Shown here: positions 36,980 through 47,048 of the stretch, piece after piece
How the letters are laid out: each line of letters begins with the position of its first letter
Position numbering within the stretch: position 1 is the stretch's first letter
From: Desulfobacteraceae bacterium
GTDB lineage: Bacteria; Desulfobacterota; DSM-4660; Desulfatiglandales; Desulfatiglandaceae
DNA: 54,885 bases
NCBI GenBank assembly: GCA_003599015.1
Contig: QZIK01000096.1
Span: forward strand, 1 to 54,885
Direction: 5' to 3'
Notes under the pieces: generated by a model
What the model saw: only the letters and a program-made list of their open reading frames with translations
Told to the model about the DNA's origin: nothing
Database searches by the model: none
Position numbers and translations under genes: made by a program

Positions 36980-37444
36980 TTGCCAAAAATTTTAAGGGCC
37001 ATAGCGATGGAGCGATGTATAGGCTGTTATTCATGCATGCTGGGCTGCGCCCGCCTTGTTCACAACTCCCTTTCCCTGATTCGTTCCGGCATCCATGTCC
37101 GCTCGCTGGGCGGACTTACCGCAGGATTTGAAGCCCGCTACTGCCTGGCCTGCCGCCCTGCTTTCTGCGCCCTGGCGTGCCCCACGGGAGCTTTTGTCCA
37201 GAGGGAAGGCGGGGGAGTCTGCTACCGGGAAAGATTGTGCATCCGGTGCGGGCATTGTGCCAGGGCATGCCCCGTCAATGTTATCCTCGTGGATGAAGAA
37301 ACAGGATTTCCTGTGGTCTGCCTCCAGTGCGGCAGCTGCGTCAACTTCTGCCCCCACGGCTGCCTCGCCATGGTGGATGCACCTTCTAAGGAACAGCCCG
37401 GCACAGCAGGAACGGCAGGAGAGCCGGACATTAAGCAGCGTTAA
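36980..37444 (+). CDS. 4Fe-4S ferredoxin-type electron-transfer subunit
   Basis: Multiple clusters: CIGCYSCMLGC, CLACRPAFCALACPTGA, CIRCGHCARACPVNV, CLQCGSCVNFCPHGC. Directly upstream of an AOR gene. Confidence 0.92.
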   Translation: MPKILRAIAMERCIGCYSCMLGCARLVHNSLSLIRSGIHVRSLGGLTAGFEARYCLACRPAFCALACPTGAFVQREGGGVCYRERLCIRCGHCARACPVNVILVDEETGFPVVCLQCGSCVNFCPHGCLAMVDAPSKEQPGTAGTAGEPDIKQR

Positions 37445-37505
37445 TCATCCCCTTAAGCACGCCCTGTACAAGTGCATCAGTCGGAAAAGAAGAGGTGATA
37501 ATTCC

Positions 37506-39239
37506 ATGTTTTCCCAGGGTTATGTCCGGGTTATGGAAATAGACCTGCATGAGGGCAGGTGCCGCATCCACAAAAGAGAAGATCTTCTGGAAAATATTGG
37601 TGGAAGCGGGCTTGCCGCCGCCCTTTACGGAGAATACGGCCAGCCGGGGGAAGATGCTTTCGCCCCGGAGCAGCCCCTCATTATTGCCATTGGCCCGCTT
37701 ACCGGGCTCTTCCCCCTGATGAGCAAAGCGGTGCTGGGATTCAAGTCCCCTTACAGCGGCCATTACGCCGAAACCCACGCGGGGGGTCGCCTGGCACTGG
37801 CCATGCGCTACGCTAACCTGGACGCCCTGGTAATCAAAGGAGAGGCCTCTCATCCTGTTTGCCTGCTCTTGGGAGAAAGGGAATTTGCCGTGAGAGAGGG
37901 GCGTCACCTCTGGGGAATGGATACCACAATGACAGCGAGAATTATCAGGAGCAGCGAGGAGCGGGGCAGGGGGCGGCGCAGCATACTGCGCATCGGGCCT
38001 GCAGGCGAGAACCTGGTAAAGTATGCCTGCATCAACGTAGATACATTTCGCCACTTCGGCCGCCTGGGAGCCGGCGCAGTTATGGGCAAGAAAAAACTGA
38101 AAGCGATAACGATCCTTGGAGAAGGCTCCTTTTCTCTTCCCCATGGTGATTACAAGAAGGTTTACAAGAAGATTTACCGGAAAATCACCACCTCGGGTGC
38201 CATGAAAAAATATCACGACCTGGGCACCCCGGTAAACATACTTATTTTAAACGGGCTCAAGGCCCTTCCCACCCGCAACCTGAGCTCCACTTCTTTCACG
38301 GGAGCCGACAGTATCAGTGGCGAATACTTCGCAGAGAAACTGCTGCTGCGTCAAATCGCCTGCAGCAGCTGTCCCGTTGGCTGTATCCATATCGGCCTGC
38401 TGCGGGAAAAGTTCGCCCCCGAGCATGAATATTATTACAGGCAGGTCAGTTATGACCATGAGCCCATCTTTGCCATGGGCAGCATGCTGGGAGTATCCCT
38501 GGGGGAAAAAGTAATCTCCCTGATAGATGAGGCGGAAAAACACGGCCTGGACGTGATCAGTGCGGGAGTGGCACTGGCCTGGGCAACGGAAGCTTACCAG
38601 AAGGGCCTCATTGGGGAGAAAGAAACCCTCGTTCCCCTGGCTTTCGGTGAAGCAGGCAGTTACCGCCAGGCTCTCGCCTGCCTCTCCGGAAGGGTCAACG
38701 ACTTTTACCGTCTCCTGGGCGAGGGAACCCTTGCTGCCGCCGCCCGTTACGGGGGCAGCGAATTTGCCTGCACTCTGGGGCAGGAAATGGCCGGTTATGC
38801 CACCGGGCCTGCCTTTTTTGTTTCCCAGGCCATGGGATTCCGCTGTTCCCACCTGGATACGGCAGGCTACCAGCTGGACCAGGAGTTCGACCCCTGCAGC
38901 GTGGAGAGGGCTCTTTCTTACCTGCTCAAGGAAGAAAAGCAGAGATTTATACTCACATCCATGGTAGCCTGCCTCTTCGCCCGCAATATTTACACCACAG
39001 AAATGCTATCGGAAGCGCTGGAAGCAGCAGGGCTCCCACACCTGGCCCTGGAGCTGGAAACAAGAGCTGCAGCCCTTGTGAAAAGGAGGTGGCAGGTAAA
39101 GAAATCTACAGGATTCGATCCCTTAAAGGTTACCATTCCCCCGCGCTTCTACCAGGTAGAAACCATCAGGGGGAAGGTCAACGGCGAGTTTATTGACGCC
39201 CTGCTAAAGGCTTATGCCGGGGCAATTGCAGCACTTTAA
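37506..39239 (+). CDS. Aldehyde:ferredoxin oxidoreductase family (tungsten/molybdopterin) enzyme
   Basis: GGSGLAAALYGEYG...IAIGPLTGLFPLMSKAVLGFKSPYSGHYAETHAGGRLALAMRYANLDALVIKGEA...GAVMGKKKLKAITI...CSSCPVGCIH. Internal Met at 37506 preferred. Confidence 0.94.
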   Translation: MFSQGYVRVMEIDLHEGRCRIHKREDLLENIGGSGLAAALYGEYGQPGEDAFAPEQPLIIAIGPLTGLFPLMSKAVLGFKSPYSGHYAETHAGGRLALAMRYANLDALVIKGEASHPVCLLLGEREFAVREGRHLWGMDTTMTARIIRSSEERGRGRRSILRIGPAGENLVKYACINVDTFRHFGRLGAGAVMGKKKLKAITILGEGSFSLPHGDYKKVYKKIYRKITTSGAMKKYHDLGTPVNILILNGLKALPTRNLSSTSFTGADSISGEYFAEKLLLRQIACSSCPVGCIHIGLLREKFAPEHEYYYRQVSYDHEPIFAMGSMLGVSLGEKVISLIDEAEKHGLDVISAGVALAWATEAYQKGLIGEKETLVPLAFGEAGSYRQALACLSGRVNDFYRLLGEGTLAAAARYGGSEFACTLGQEMAGYATGPAFFVSQAMGFRCSHLDTAGYQLDQEFDPCSVERALSYLLKEEKQRFILTSMVACLFARNIYTTEMLSEALEAAGLPHLALELETRAAALVKRRWQVKKSTGFDPLKVTIPPRFYQVETIRGKVNGEFIDALLKAYAGAIAAL

Positions 39240-39759
39240 TTTTACCCCTTCCACAAGCCATGCAGGTTGCAGTATATATTTCACGCTCCGTAAGCCGATT
39301 CCTTTAGGAATATTATCTAAATATTTCACATTCGACAAAACATGACAAAATTCTGCAAGGATTCCAGGCGCAGGAAAGAGAATAATTTCATTACCCGAAA
39401 AAACATTAAGGTGTAATTTATGGTAGATCTCCCTAATAAATACTTCATCAAAGGGCCACAACCGGATAACGCCGTTGAACTCTGGTCATCTAAACGCCTG
39501 TCCTTTGAACCGCCCGTCTGGTCTTAGGTAAGGAAAAATTCAGCCTTTTTTCAGTTTATACTAATGGACAGTAACAGTATCAATACTGGATGGAACGCGG
39601 GAAGCTTAGGAAACTCGGCTTGGATTTCTCGGAAAAGTATAGGGAATGAGTCCAAAGTGAACTTGGGGCAAAATTTTGAGCAGCGTCAATGGGAACAGGG
39701 ATGGCTGGCTGGAAAGTTTGTACGACTGCTTCCAGATAGGGTAGAGATTTTTAAAAAGC

Positions 39760-40110
39760 TTGAAACTAAAAATGCGAAACGGTCTTTACTTGCACCAGGC
39801 GAAATGCATTGAACAGGCTTTAAATAGAAAGAGTGTTGCATTATGTACTTCTACCGCCTCAGGAAAATCCCTCGCTTTCACGGTCCCTCCAATAAATGAT
39901 CTAATAAAAGATAAGGATTCTTTTTCTTTTTTTATCTATCCAACCAAAGCTTTGGCGAATGACCAGATTAATAAATTAAAGCAACTGGCGAATAACCTTG
40001 GTTTGGGCGATATTATTAGAAAATATGATGGTGACGTAAGAGCTAAAGCGAGAAAAGAAGCAATTAAAAACGGCCGCATTATAGTTTGTACCCTGCATTC
40101 AACAACCTAA
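39760..40110 (+). pseudogene. N-terminal fragment of an SF2 DEAD/DEAH-type helicase
   Basis: NGLYLHQAKCIEQALNRKSVALCTSTASGKSLAFTVPPINDLIKD...FFIYPTKALANDQINKLKQL: motifs Q, I and Ia only, then a stop. The upstream ORF 39564-39812 looks frame-shifted relative to it. Confidence 0.75.
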
Positions 40111-40199
40111 ATATTGCCAAATGCAATAATTTATACTAGAAACTTGAATCTACGATAAATATTTTCAGAAATAGCGGTATTTACCATATTTTACCTTGT

Positions 40200-41880
40200 A
40201 CTTTTCTCCCACCTGTTGTATGATAGTGGTGGGAGGGATGACGCATGATCGAATTGTTCAACCAGGGGCCGGGCGTTAATCTCAGCTTTGTACGACCAGT
40301 TAGGCATAGGCAAGACTATCGACGAGATGGTACACTGGGATCCTGTACAGTGTCGGCTCTCACCGGGAACCCGCATCAAGGCACTGGTTATCAATATCTT
40401 CGGCCGGCAAAAGCCTTTGTACCGGCTGGATGAGTTCTTTGAGAATATGGATATTGAAAACCTTTTCGGCAAAGGTATCCACCGGGAAGACCTGACCGAT
40501 TACAACATGGCCAGAGCACTGGATAAACTGGGTGAAAGAGGGCCTTGGGAAGTCTTCTCCAGCATATGTCTTCGGGCCATCTGCCATGAGCAGATTAAGC
40601 CAAAGTACCTGCACAGCGATACCACCTCCATCTCCCTTTATGGCATGTATGAAGACCAGGACGGTAGAGAATTCATCATTACCCACGGTCACAGTAAGGA
40701 TAAGCGACCCGATTTAAAACAGTTCCTTTATGGCTTAAGTGTAACTCCCGATAAAGTGCCAGTCTGCGCCGATGTTAAAAGCGGCAACACTAGCGATAAG
40801 ACCTGGAATTTCGATTTTATTGAAAAACTGTCTGAAGCTTTGAATCCGCAAGTATTGCAAAAGGTTATCTACATCGCCGATTCGGCTTTAGTCACTGAGG
40901 ATAACCTGAAACGGATAGCAGGACACCGCCTTCAGTTCATCTCCCGTCTGCCGGGTAATTTCGGCCTGGAAAAAGAGCTCAAGGAGCAGGCCTGGCAAAA
41001 AGAAAGTGATTTTCAAGAGCCGGGGCGTTTCTCAGATAAAAAAGATGCTGCATCTTACCGTCTCCAGGAATTCAGGGAAGAGCTTTACGGGAAATGCTAC
41101 CGTTTCCTGGTAGTACACTCTACGAAGCTGGACGGCCGCAAAACCAAGACCCTGCAAAAAGAGCTATCACGCCGGGAAAAGGAGCTGCAAAAAGCCATCC
41201 AGCAGCTTGAAAAGCAGCTTTTCGCCTGTGAGCCTGATGCCAAAGCGGCCTTGGCCCTGTTCCAGAAACAGCATAAAGATAATTACTTCACCCTCAGTGG
41301 TCAGGTGGTCTGCCAGGAGAAAAGGAAACCGGGACGGCCCGGCAATAATAACCTACCGGAGGATATCTACTGCCTGAAATTGCAGTACACTGCCGACGAA
41401 GCTGCTATACAAGAGGCCAAGGAGCGCCTTAGCTGTTTTGTACTCATTACCAACCTGGATGAGGAGTACACAGCAGGTCATATCTTAAAAGAATACAAGG
41501 CGCAAAACACGGTGGAGACTTCGTTTAAGTTTCTTAAAGATCCGCTTTTTGTGGGTCCTATCTACCTGAAAAAACCTGGCCGCGTGGAGGCTTTGGCCTA
41601 TGTTTTGCTGATTGCCTTACTCATCTTCGGTATCCTGGAACGCCGGGTCCGGGAAGCGATGAAACATGAGACGGAGCCGCTGATTATCCCGGGCAAGGTG
41701 AAGACGTTCAGCCCCACCAGGAAAAAGATTTTGGAAGCTGTGGAGACGGTGCTGGTCATGACGACCGATGACCCTTACCGCCGGGCTTTTTCTAAAAGAT
41801 ACAAGGTGCCCCGGGTTCTGAAACTGGCCGGGTTTGGGCCGGATATTTATCTTGATATCCGCGACGGGCCGTAATATTAC
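40200..41880 (+). mobile_element. IS1634/IS4-like insertion sequence (ends not resolved)
   Basis: Contains a near full-length DDE transposase; 8-bp perfect hairpin CTCCCACC...GGTGGGAG just upstream (40208-40236). Terminal repeats not identified by eye. Confidence 0.6.
40288..41874 (+). CDS. IS1634-like (IS4 superfamily) transposase
   Basis: YDQLGIGKTIDEMVHWDP...ALVINIFGRQKPLYRLDEFFENMD...LHSDTTSISLYGMYED...FITHGHSKDKRPDLKQFLYGLSV...NTVETSFKFLKDPLFVGPIYLKKPGRVEALAYVLLIALLIFGILERR. Confidence 0.88.
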   Translation: MYDQLGIGKTIDEMVHWDPVQCRLSPGTRIKALVINIFGRQKPLYRLDEFFENMDIENLFGKGIHREDLTDYNMARALDKLGERGPWEVFSSICLRAICHEQIKPKYLHSDTTSISLYGMYEDQDGREFIITHGHSKDKRPDLKQFLYGLSVTPDKVPVCADVKSGNTSDKTWNFDFIEKLSEALNPQVLQKVIYIADSALVTEDNLKRIAGHRLQFISRLPGNFGLEKELKEQAWQKESDFQEPGRFSDKKDAASYRLQEFREELYGKCYRFLVVHSTKLDGRKTKTLQKELSRREKELQKAIQQLEKQLFACEPDAKAALALFQKQHKDNYFTLSGQVVCQEKRKPGRPGNNNLPEDIYCLKLQYTADEAAIQEAKERLSCFVLITNLDEEYTAGHILKEYKAQNTVETSFKFLKDPLFVGPIYLKKPGRVEALAYVLLIALLIFGILERRVREAMKHETEPLIIPGKVKTFSPTRKKILEAVETVLVMTTDDPYRRAFSKRYKVPRVLKLAGFGPDIYLDIRDGP

Positions 41881-42163
41881 CAAATATTAACTACAATGAT
41901 TTTGGGCGGTAGGGTGTTGAATGCCCGTTTTATTGTAATATCTAGATAATCGGACTTTTTGGCGGTAATTGCAGGATTTTTTATACAAATAACGAAATAT
42001 TTCTCATATCAATAGTTGTCACTTTATTTGAAATTCGCAATTTCATAGGGTTTTTCAATAACGATTTCAGCTTGACCAATTTGAGTTACTTGTTTCCTAA
42101 ATTCTATTGAGCAGTGTTAAGTGTATACCTTGAAAACCTTCCGTTCTTTATGTAATTGGCACG

Positions 42164-42697
42164 GTGAATATGGATGAAACCACCCATGCCTTTAGTAGAA
42201 AAGTATTGGACCGGGCCAATACTATTGAATTTTCGGAGGTATATTTGGACCGGTTCCCCTCTGTAGAGGAATCCGTTACAGTCGAGTCCAAGGAAACGCC
42301 TTTACTGGAAAACCACCTATTGCGAAGTGATTATCTCACATTGAAAGATTGTATCCATAGGAACGAGGCATATTTGCATGAAAAAGTAAAGATCTTGCAG
42401 GCGTTAAACGAGATTCTGCAACCCTGCGGTTTGCATGTGGGTTACCGGGTGCGTGATGAGTTCTGCTTTTATTTGTTATACAACAAAATATGGGAATTAT
42501 TAAGCGAAGATGAAGCCATTGATTTCCAAATCATGCAGAAGATATTGCCACGTATACAGGGAAACTCTACTGAAATTGAAAAGATGCTGGAAAAACTGAT
42601 AAAGTTTTGTGAAATTCAGTACCCGCGCAGCAGGGCAAAATGTGAATTTATGCTGGGGAGGTTCCGTGATGATGGTTTTACCTCTTTCTGGCTTTAA
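42164..42697 (+). pseudogene. C-terminal fragment of a McrB-like AAA+ ATPase
   Basis: Begins at sensor 1: (LYVIGT)VNMDETTHAFSRKVLDRANTIEFSEVYLDRF...ILPRIQGNSTEIEKMLEKLIKF...YPRSRAKCEFMLGRFRDDGFTSFW. Walker A and B are absent; a stop lies just upstream in the same frame. Confidence 0.82.
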
Positions 42698-45218
42698 ACC
42701 AAGGGAACTGCTGGTTGTTACTACGGAGTATTTTGAGCTATTTATCAAAGGGGTTCCGGAGAATAAAACTGTGGAGGCCTTTCGTTTACACCAGGATCAA
42801 GAGGGCAGGCCGCTGCAAGCATCCCTCGATATCAAGCCTGATGTTTATCCGGTGTATGTTTATGATCCGATTGCCCCGGAAGGGCTTAAGTTATACCATG
42901 GCGACGGTATCTACCCTTGCTTTTTTGAACAAAAGAACTATGAGCTGGTAATTGAAAAAAAAGAGGGATGTCCAGACGATCTTACGCTGGTCCATCCAAA
43001 CCGAAAACTGCGGGAGTCGGTCACACCTACAGGCAGGCAAGGTCGTGTCCTTTCAGGGATCATTAATTTTGGTGATGAAGTTGGTTTTTCCCGTTTCGAA
43101 GTGCAAGGAAATGGTAAATGCTTACTGTCTTTTGAGCTTGAAGTCTTTCCTGGGAAGATGGATTATCAGAAGGATTTCCATCGCCTGTTACAGGATGTTA
43201 ACGAAGAGGTTTATAACCTGGCTTTTGACTTTTTAATGAAGACATATCTAACTGCCGGATTAAAAAGTGAAAAGGACCCTTCTCCGGCAGAATTTTATGC
43301 AATTCTGCAAATAATTTATCGTATGCTTTTGAAAGCACTAGATCAGGTAGCCCACCACCCCCATCAAAAAATAACACCGCTAAACCAAATTGTCCGGCCG
43401 GAAAAAGTGAAAAAAGCAGATGCGGCAACAGCAAAGTGGCTTAACTCCAGGGCTTATCTGCTAGAGCGGGGGGAAGTAGGGATATCTATTGCTGCTAATA
43501 AATATGTGCCACGGAAGCTCCTGGACCGTAAAAAAGAGCGAAGCTTCGATACTTACGAAAACCGCTTTCTGAAATGGGTTATTACCCGGGTAGTCCGGAA
43601 ATTACGTGATTTTTTGCAGCGGTACCGGGATTGTTACGAGGACAATGCAGACCCTCTGCTTATAGATAATCTAGACAAGATGCGTCGGACAATGGAACGT
43701 TACTGCGCTTCTCCTTTCTTACGGGAAGTGGGATCCCTGGAACGTGTGGAAGCTTCCTCCCTGGTCATGCAGATGGCCCCCGGTTACCGGGATGTTTTTA
43801 AGTATCATCTGATGCTACTAAAAGGCCTCAATGTGCAATCAGATTTGTTTAATATCTCTCTAAAAAATACAGCAGAGTTGTATGAATACTGGTGTTTCTT
43901 AAAGCTGAATGCGTTATTGCGGAAAAAATACTACTTGGAGTGCAATGACATAATTACTGTGGAACGGCAGGGAATCGCTGTTCATTTAAGGAAGGGCAAG
44001 GAGTCTGAACTACGCTATATGAACCGTCACAACGGTGAACGATTTTCTCTGATTTACAACCGTGTTTTTACTGGCTTACCTACGACAGCGCAGAAACCGG
44101 ACAACATGTTGATCCTGGAAAAACAAGGCTCCAGTGTACGCTATCATTTTATCTTTGATGCAAAATATCGCTTAGCAGTAAATGAGGAGTATGTGCGTAA
44201 CTTTCGTCAGCCCGGACCACCGGAGGATACTATCAATACCATGCATCGCTACCGGGATGCTATTCTTGCTGGTGTTGGCATGGATGGTGATTATCAGCGA
44301 AATATTTTCGGGGCATTCGTGCTTTTTCCCCATAACGATGAGATGGCCTTCGCGGGAAAAAGGGGTTCTCTGCCCAGCCGTTTTTATGAAAGTATTGAAG
44401 TTACAGGAATTGGTGCTTTGCCATTTTTGCCATCACAAACAGTTTTGGTGGAAAACCTGCTGGATGATCTTTTCCGGGAAACACCGGAGACTGCTTTTGA
44501 ACGAACGGTTATCCAGGAAGGCACTGTAGAATATCTTGATAGTACAGCAGCAAAGAATGACGTTCTCATTGGCCCACTGGGGCGAAAAGAGCAGTTAATG
44601 GTGTGCCTTGAAAACAATATGTATTATACGTACCTAAACCGGGTGCAGTCGTTCCTGGGTGAACTCAGATACGTAGCTATATACCAATCAAAACGAAAGT
44701 TTAAGGACGTTACTGAGCAAGGTATTTTTTATTTTGGGGAGATTAATGGGTTTTCCATATGCAGACGCAAAGAGATTAAGGAAATGCCGCCGAGCAGGGA
44801 AGAAGATAAGGAAAAATTGGTAGTGAAGTTTTTTGTAGAGCAATGGTCCAGGCGAGACCCTGGCATTCTTGCCGAAGGGTATGGTCCAGCATCCCCACAG
44901 AGGACAGGCTGGCGTCTCTTTAAGGATGCAACGATTTATCCGGAATTGCACCTGGATCCCATAGAAGTTCGCCTCTGGCGAGAACTTCGCCGTTTAGATG
45001 AATGTGTAGAAGTCCATTTTCCCAAAGATACAATTAGCAGTGACGACAAAATGGAATGGCTCCTTTTCCCTGGACTCAAGGTTTGGAGAACAGGATCTGA
45101 CAGTTTTAACGTTCAAACCAATGGCCATGAAAAACATTTTCAATTTAGTGGGCTGCGTCAAAGGCCTGGAAAAACATTACGAGAGATTCTTCGCTTTTGG
45201 CAGGAGAATATTGGGTAG
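42669..45218 (+). CDS. DUF2357 / McrC-like PD-(D/E)XK nuclease-domain protein
   Basis: 850-aa protein overlapping the McrB-like fragment. FKYHLMLLKGLNVQSDLFNISLKNTAELYEYWCFLKLNALLRKKY...FIFDAKYRLAVN (nuclease-core-like D-A-K). GGGGAGG SD. Confidence 0.85.
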   Translation: MMVLPLSGFKPRELLVVTTEYFELFIKGVPENKTVEAFRLHQDQEGRPLQASLDIKPDVYPVYVYDPIAPEGLKLYHGDGIYPCFFEQKNYELVIEKKEGCPDDLTLVHPNRKLRESVTPTGRQGRVLSGIINFGDEVGFSRFEVQGNGKCLLSFELEVFPGKMDYQKDFHRLLQDVNEEVYNLAFDFLMKTYLTAGLKSEKDPSPAEFYAILQIIYRMLLKALDQVAHHPHQKITPLNQIVRPEKVKKADAATAKWLNSRAYLLERGEVGISIAANKYVPRKLLDRKKERSFDTYENRFLKWVITRVVRKLRDFLQRYRDCYEDNADPLLIDNLDKMRRTMERYCASPFLREVGSLERVEASSLVMQMAPGYRDVFKYHLMLLKGLNVQSDLFNISLKNTAELYEYWCFLKLNALLRKKYYLECNDIITVERQGIAVHLRKGKESELRYMNRHNGERFSLIYNRVFTGLPTTAQKPDNMLILEKQGSSVRYHFIFDAKYRLAVNEEYVRNFRQPGPPEDTINTMHRYRDAILAGVGMDGDYQRNIFGAFVLFPHNDEMAFAGKRGSLPSRFYESIEVTGIGALPFLPSQTVLVENLLDDLFRETPETAFERTVIQEGTVEYLDSTAAKNDVLIGPLGRKEQLMVCLENNMYYTYLNRVQSFLGELRYVAIYQSKRKFKDVTEQGIFYFGEINGFSICRRKEIKEMPPSREEDKEKLVVKFFVEQWSRRDPGILAEGYGPASPQRTGWRLFKDATIYPELHLDPIEVRLWRELRRLDECVEVHFPKDTISSDDKMEWLLFPGLKVWRTGSDSFNVQTNGHEKHFQFSGLRQRPGKTLREILRFWQENIG

Positions 45219-45363
45219 TTAGTTATTATGACCTGCTCAGGATTTCGGTTGCGGTTATGGCCAGGAGCGTAATTCGGAATGGTGTCCTCTTTCATTGTGC
45301 AGGTATTTGTTACTTTGTGTAGAATTTTGTAAGCAATACTAATCCTGCCTGGAGAGGAACTTG

Positions 45364-45594
45364 ATGACGCTGAAGAAGACTTTGCCAGTTTTGTTTTTAG
45401 TTCTGGGAGTGTTTGTGTTGGGATTTTATGTCCTTGCGGGCTTTTCCCGGGAGTGTAATTTGACCGGAGAAGAACAGGGGGAGAGCGCTCCCGCAATACA
45501 AAGGGCAAGTGCAAGCCCAAGCGTTCCTGATGAACTGAATCCCCATCTTATCTGGGCGGTAATGAATTTTCTGGAGAAGATGTTAGTCGTCTAA
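45364..45594 (+). CDS. Small single-TM hypothetical protein
   Basis: MTLKKTLPVLFLVLGVFVLGFYVLAGFSREC...; SD GAGAGG upstream. Confidence 0.4.
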   Translation: MTLKKTLPVLFLVLGVFVLGFYVLAGFSRECNLTGEEQGESAPAIQRASASPSVPDELNPHLIWAVMNFLEKMLVV

Positions 45595-45921
45595 CCTTTT
45601 GGGATGAGGTTAAACATCTCTAAACCGGGGAACTACAGGGCCTTGAGTCATTGGGGACGCAAAAATGGGTTGATGAGGAAGAGACTTCACATCGGGATGA
45701 CGATGAGTAGGGCAGTGAAGTGATGGGATATGCGAACTTAAAGTCCTGCTCATCCAGACCCAAAAACCACCTTTGGCGACTTCGGATAAACACAGAACGG
45801 TACGAAATTATTTTCTGCCACCTGCGGTGCTATGAGACCGATGAAATAGTATCTGCAATAATCTGTAGAAGTGTTAGCGTAGAAACAGAACCATTAATTG
45901 GCCAGGAAAGGTAGTTTTTCT

Positions 45922-46326
45922 GTGAGCAATATTACTATACGCTTCTATATAATCACTGAAAACAAGATTATTAGAGTTGGAGTAGATTCTGATAATAAAC
46001 GACCATTTCCTGAGTTTTCCGGTAAAACTGCCGTAATGCTTGAGCTTTTCTATTTTAAAACCAAACCGCCATCTCTTTTAAGATCAAGTCTTGCTTTGAT
46101 CGAATTCGACACGGATGGCAGGTGGAGCATTTCGTCAGTAGAAGAACAAAGAGCAATACATAAGATTGGCCAGGTTATGAACCGTTCACCCGAAAAAGTA
46201 TCTTTTATTCCTGCTCCAAGAATTAACAAAAATCAAAAGGGCCTTCTTAAAGAACGGATCGTCAAAGATTTTGGTATACATTTTTGGAACAGCCTAAAGA
46301 ATAATATCCTGGTGTATCACTGGTAA
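45922..46326 (+). CDS. Hypothetical protein
   Basis: Protein-like ORF: VSNITIRFYIITENKIIRVGVDSDNKRPFPEFSGKTAVMLELFYFKTKPPSLLRSSLALIEFDTDGRWSI..., no family recognised. Start (GTG) uncertain. Confidence 0.45.
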   Translation: MSNITIRFYIITENKIIRVGVDSDNKRPFPEFSGKTAVMLELFYFKTKPPSLLRSSLALIEFDTDGRWSISSVEEQRAIHKIGQVMNRSPEKVSFIPAPRINKNQKGLLKERIVKDFGIHFWNSLKNNILVYHW

Positions 46327-46510
46327 AACGGAACACCCCCATCTCTTAGCTTCAGCAGCTTTACCTTTTGGTCCAGCTGCAGATCCTGCAGGAAGGGGAG
46401 CATCAAGAAAAGGCCGCTGTAGTTGGTCTGAATACCTTGGCGAAGCCTTCTTTTAAGCCGGTCCCTGATGCTTTTGGTACTAACCAGCTCCTTGCTTCTG
46501 TCCCGGGTGG
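46323..46510 (-). pseudogene. Fragment resembling the N-terminal region of a DDE-type transposase
   Basis: Minus-strand translation: TRDRSKELVSTKSIRDRLKRRLRQGIQTNYSGLFLMLPFLQDLQLDQKVKLLKLRDGG. No start or downstream catalytic part. Confidence 0.35.
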
Positions 46511-46763
46511 AGCGGGTAACTGACGCGGCACAGGGGCTCTTTTGTTGCCCGTTTCATCTGCAGGTTGACCCCATGGAGCGGCTGCTGTTGGTGAATTATG
46601 AGGGAGATCCTCCTGACAGCGGAGCCTTACTCTTGGCGTGCTGCCTCCGGCATAGGTCAACTCTTCCGGCTTTAAGAACAAGGGTCATCTTGACCCGGAG
46701 GAGCAGGAGTAGTAAAATAAGCATATCATAAGCATTTAATATTACTACAAAGGGGAGGTCACA

Positions 46764-47048
46764 ATGAATATAAAACCATCTGCGGCAATACGAAAAAATT
46801 ACAATGAAATTTCTACCCTGTGCAAGACCACCGGTGAACCTGTTTATCTAACGAAAAACGGTGAGGGCGACTTAGTGGTTATGGATATTGCCACGTTTTC
46901 CCGGCGTGAAAGCATGTTGAGGCTGCGGGAACAGCTTGTTGCAGTCGAGGAGGACAGACTGGCGGGTAAAAATGGCTTTTCCATCGACGAAACGGACGAG
47001 ATGATGAAAAAAGCAATTAAAGAGGCTGCCGATGAGCAGCGCAGTTAA
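46764..47048 (+). CDS. Phd/YefM family antitoxin
   Basis: MNIKPSAAIRKNYNEISTLCKTTGEPVYLTKNGEGDLVVMDIATFSRRE; overlaps the downstream toxin gene. Confidence 0.9.
   Translation: MNIKPSAAIRKNYNEISTLCKTTGEPVYLTKNGEGDLVVMDIATFSRRESMLRLREQLVAVEEDRLAGKNGFSIDETDEMMKKAIKEAADEQRS

Noticed and set aside
37095-37505. N-terminal extension of the AOR ORF (37095 start)
   Set aside because: It overlaps the ferredoxin gene in another frame; AOR homology begins at Met 37506.
37431-38216. 261-aa minus-strand ORF across the ferredoxin/AOR region
   Set aside because: Antisense to strongly supported AOR coding sequence; no motif.
39204-39461. 85-aa minus-strand ORF between AOR and the helicase fragment
   Set aside because: Composition is somewhat protein-like but there is no clear SD or ATG and no recognised family; not strong enough to call.
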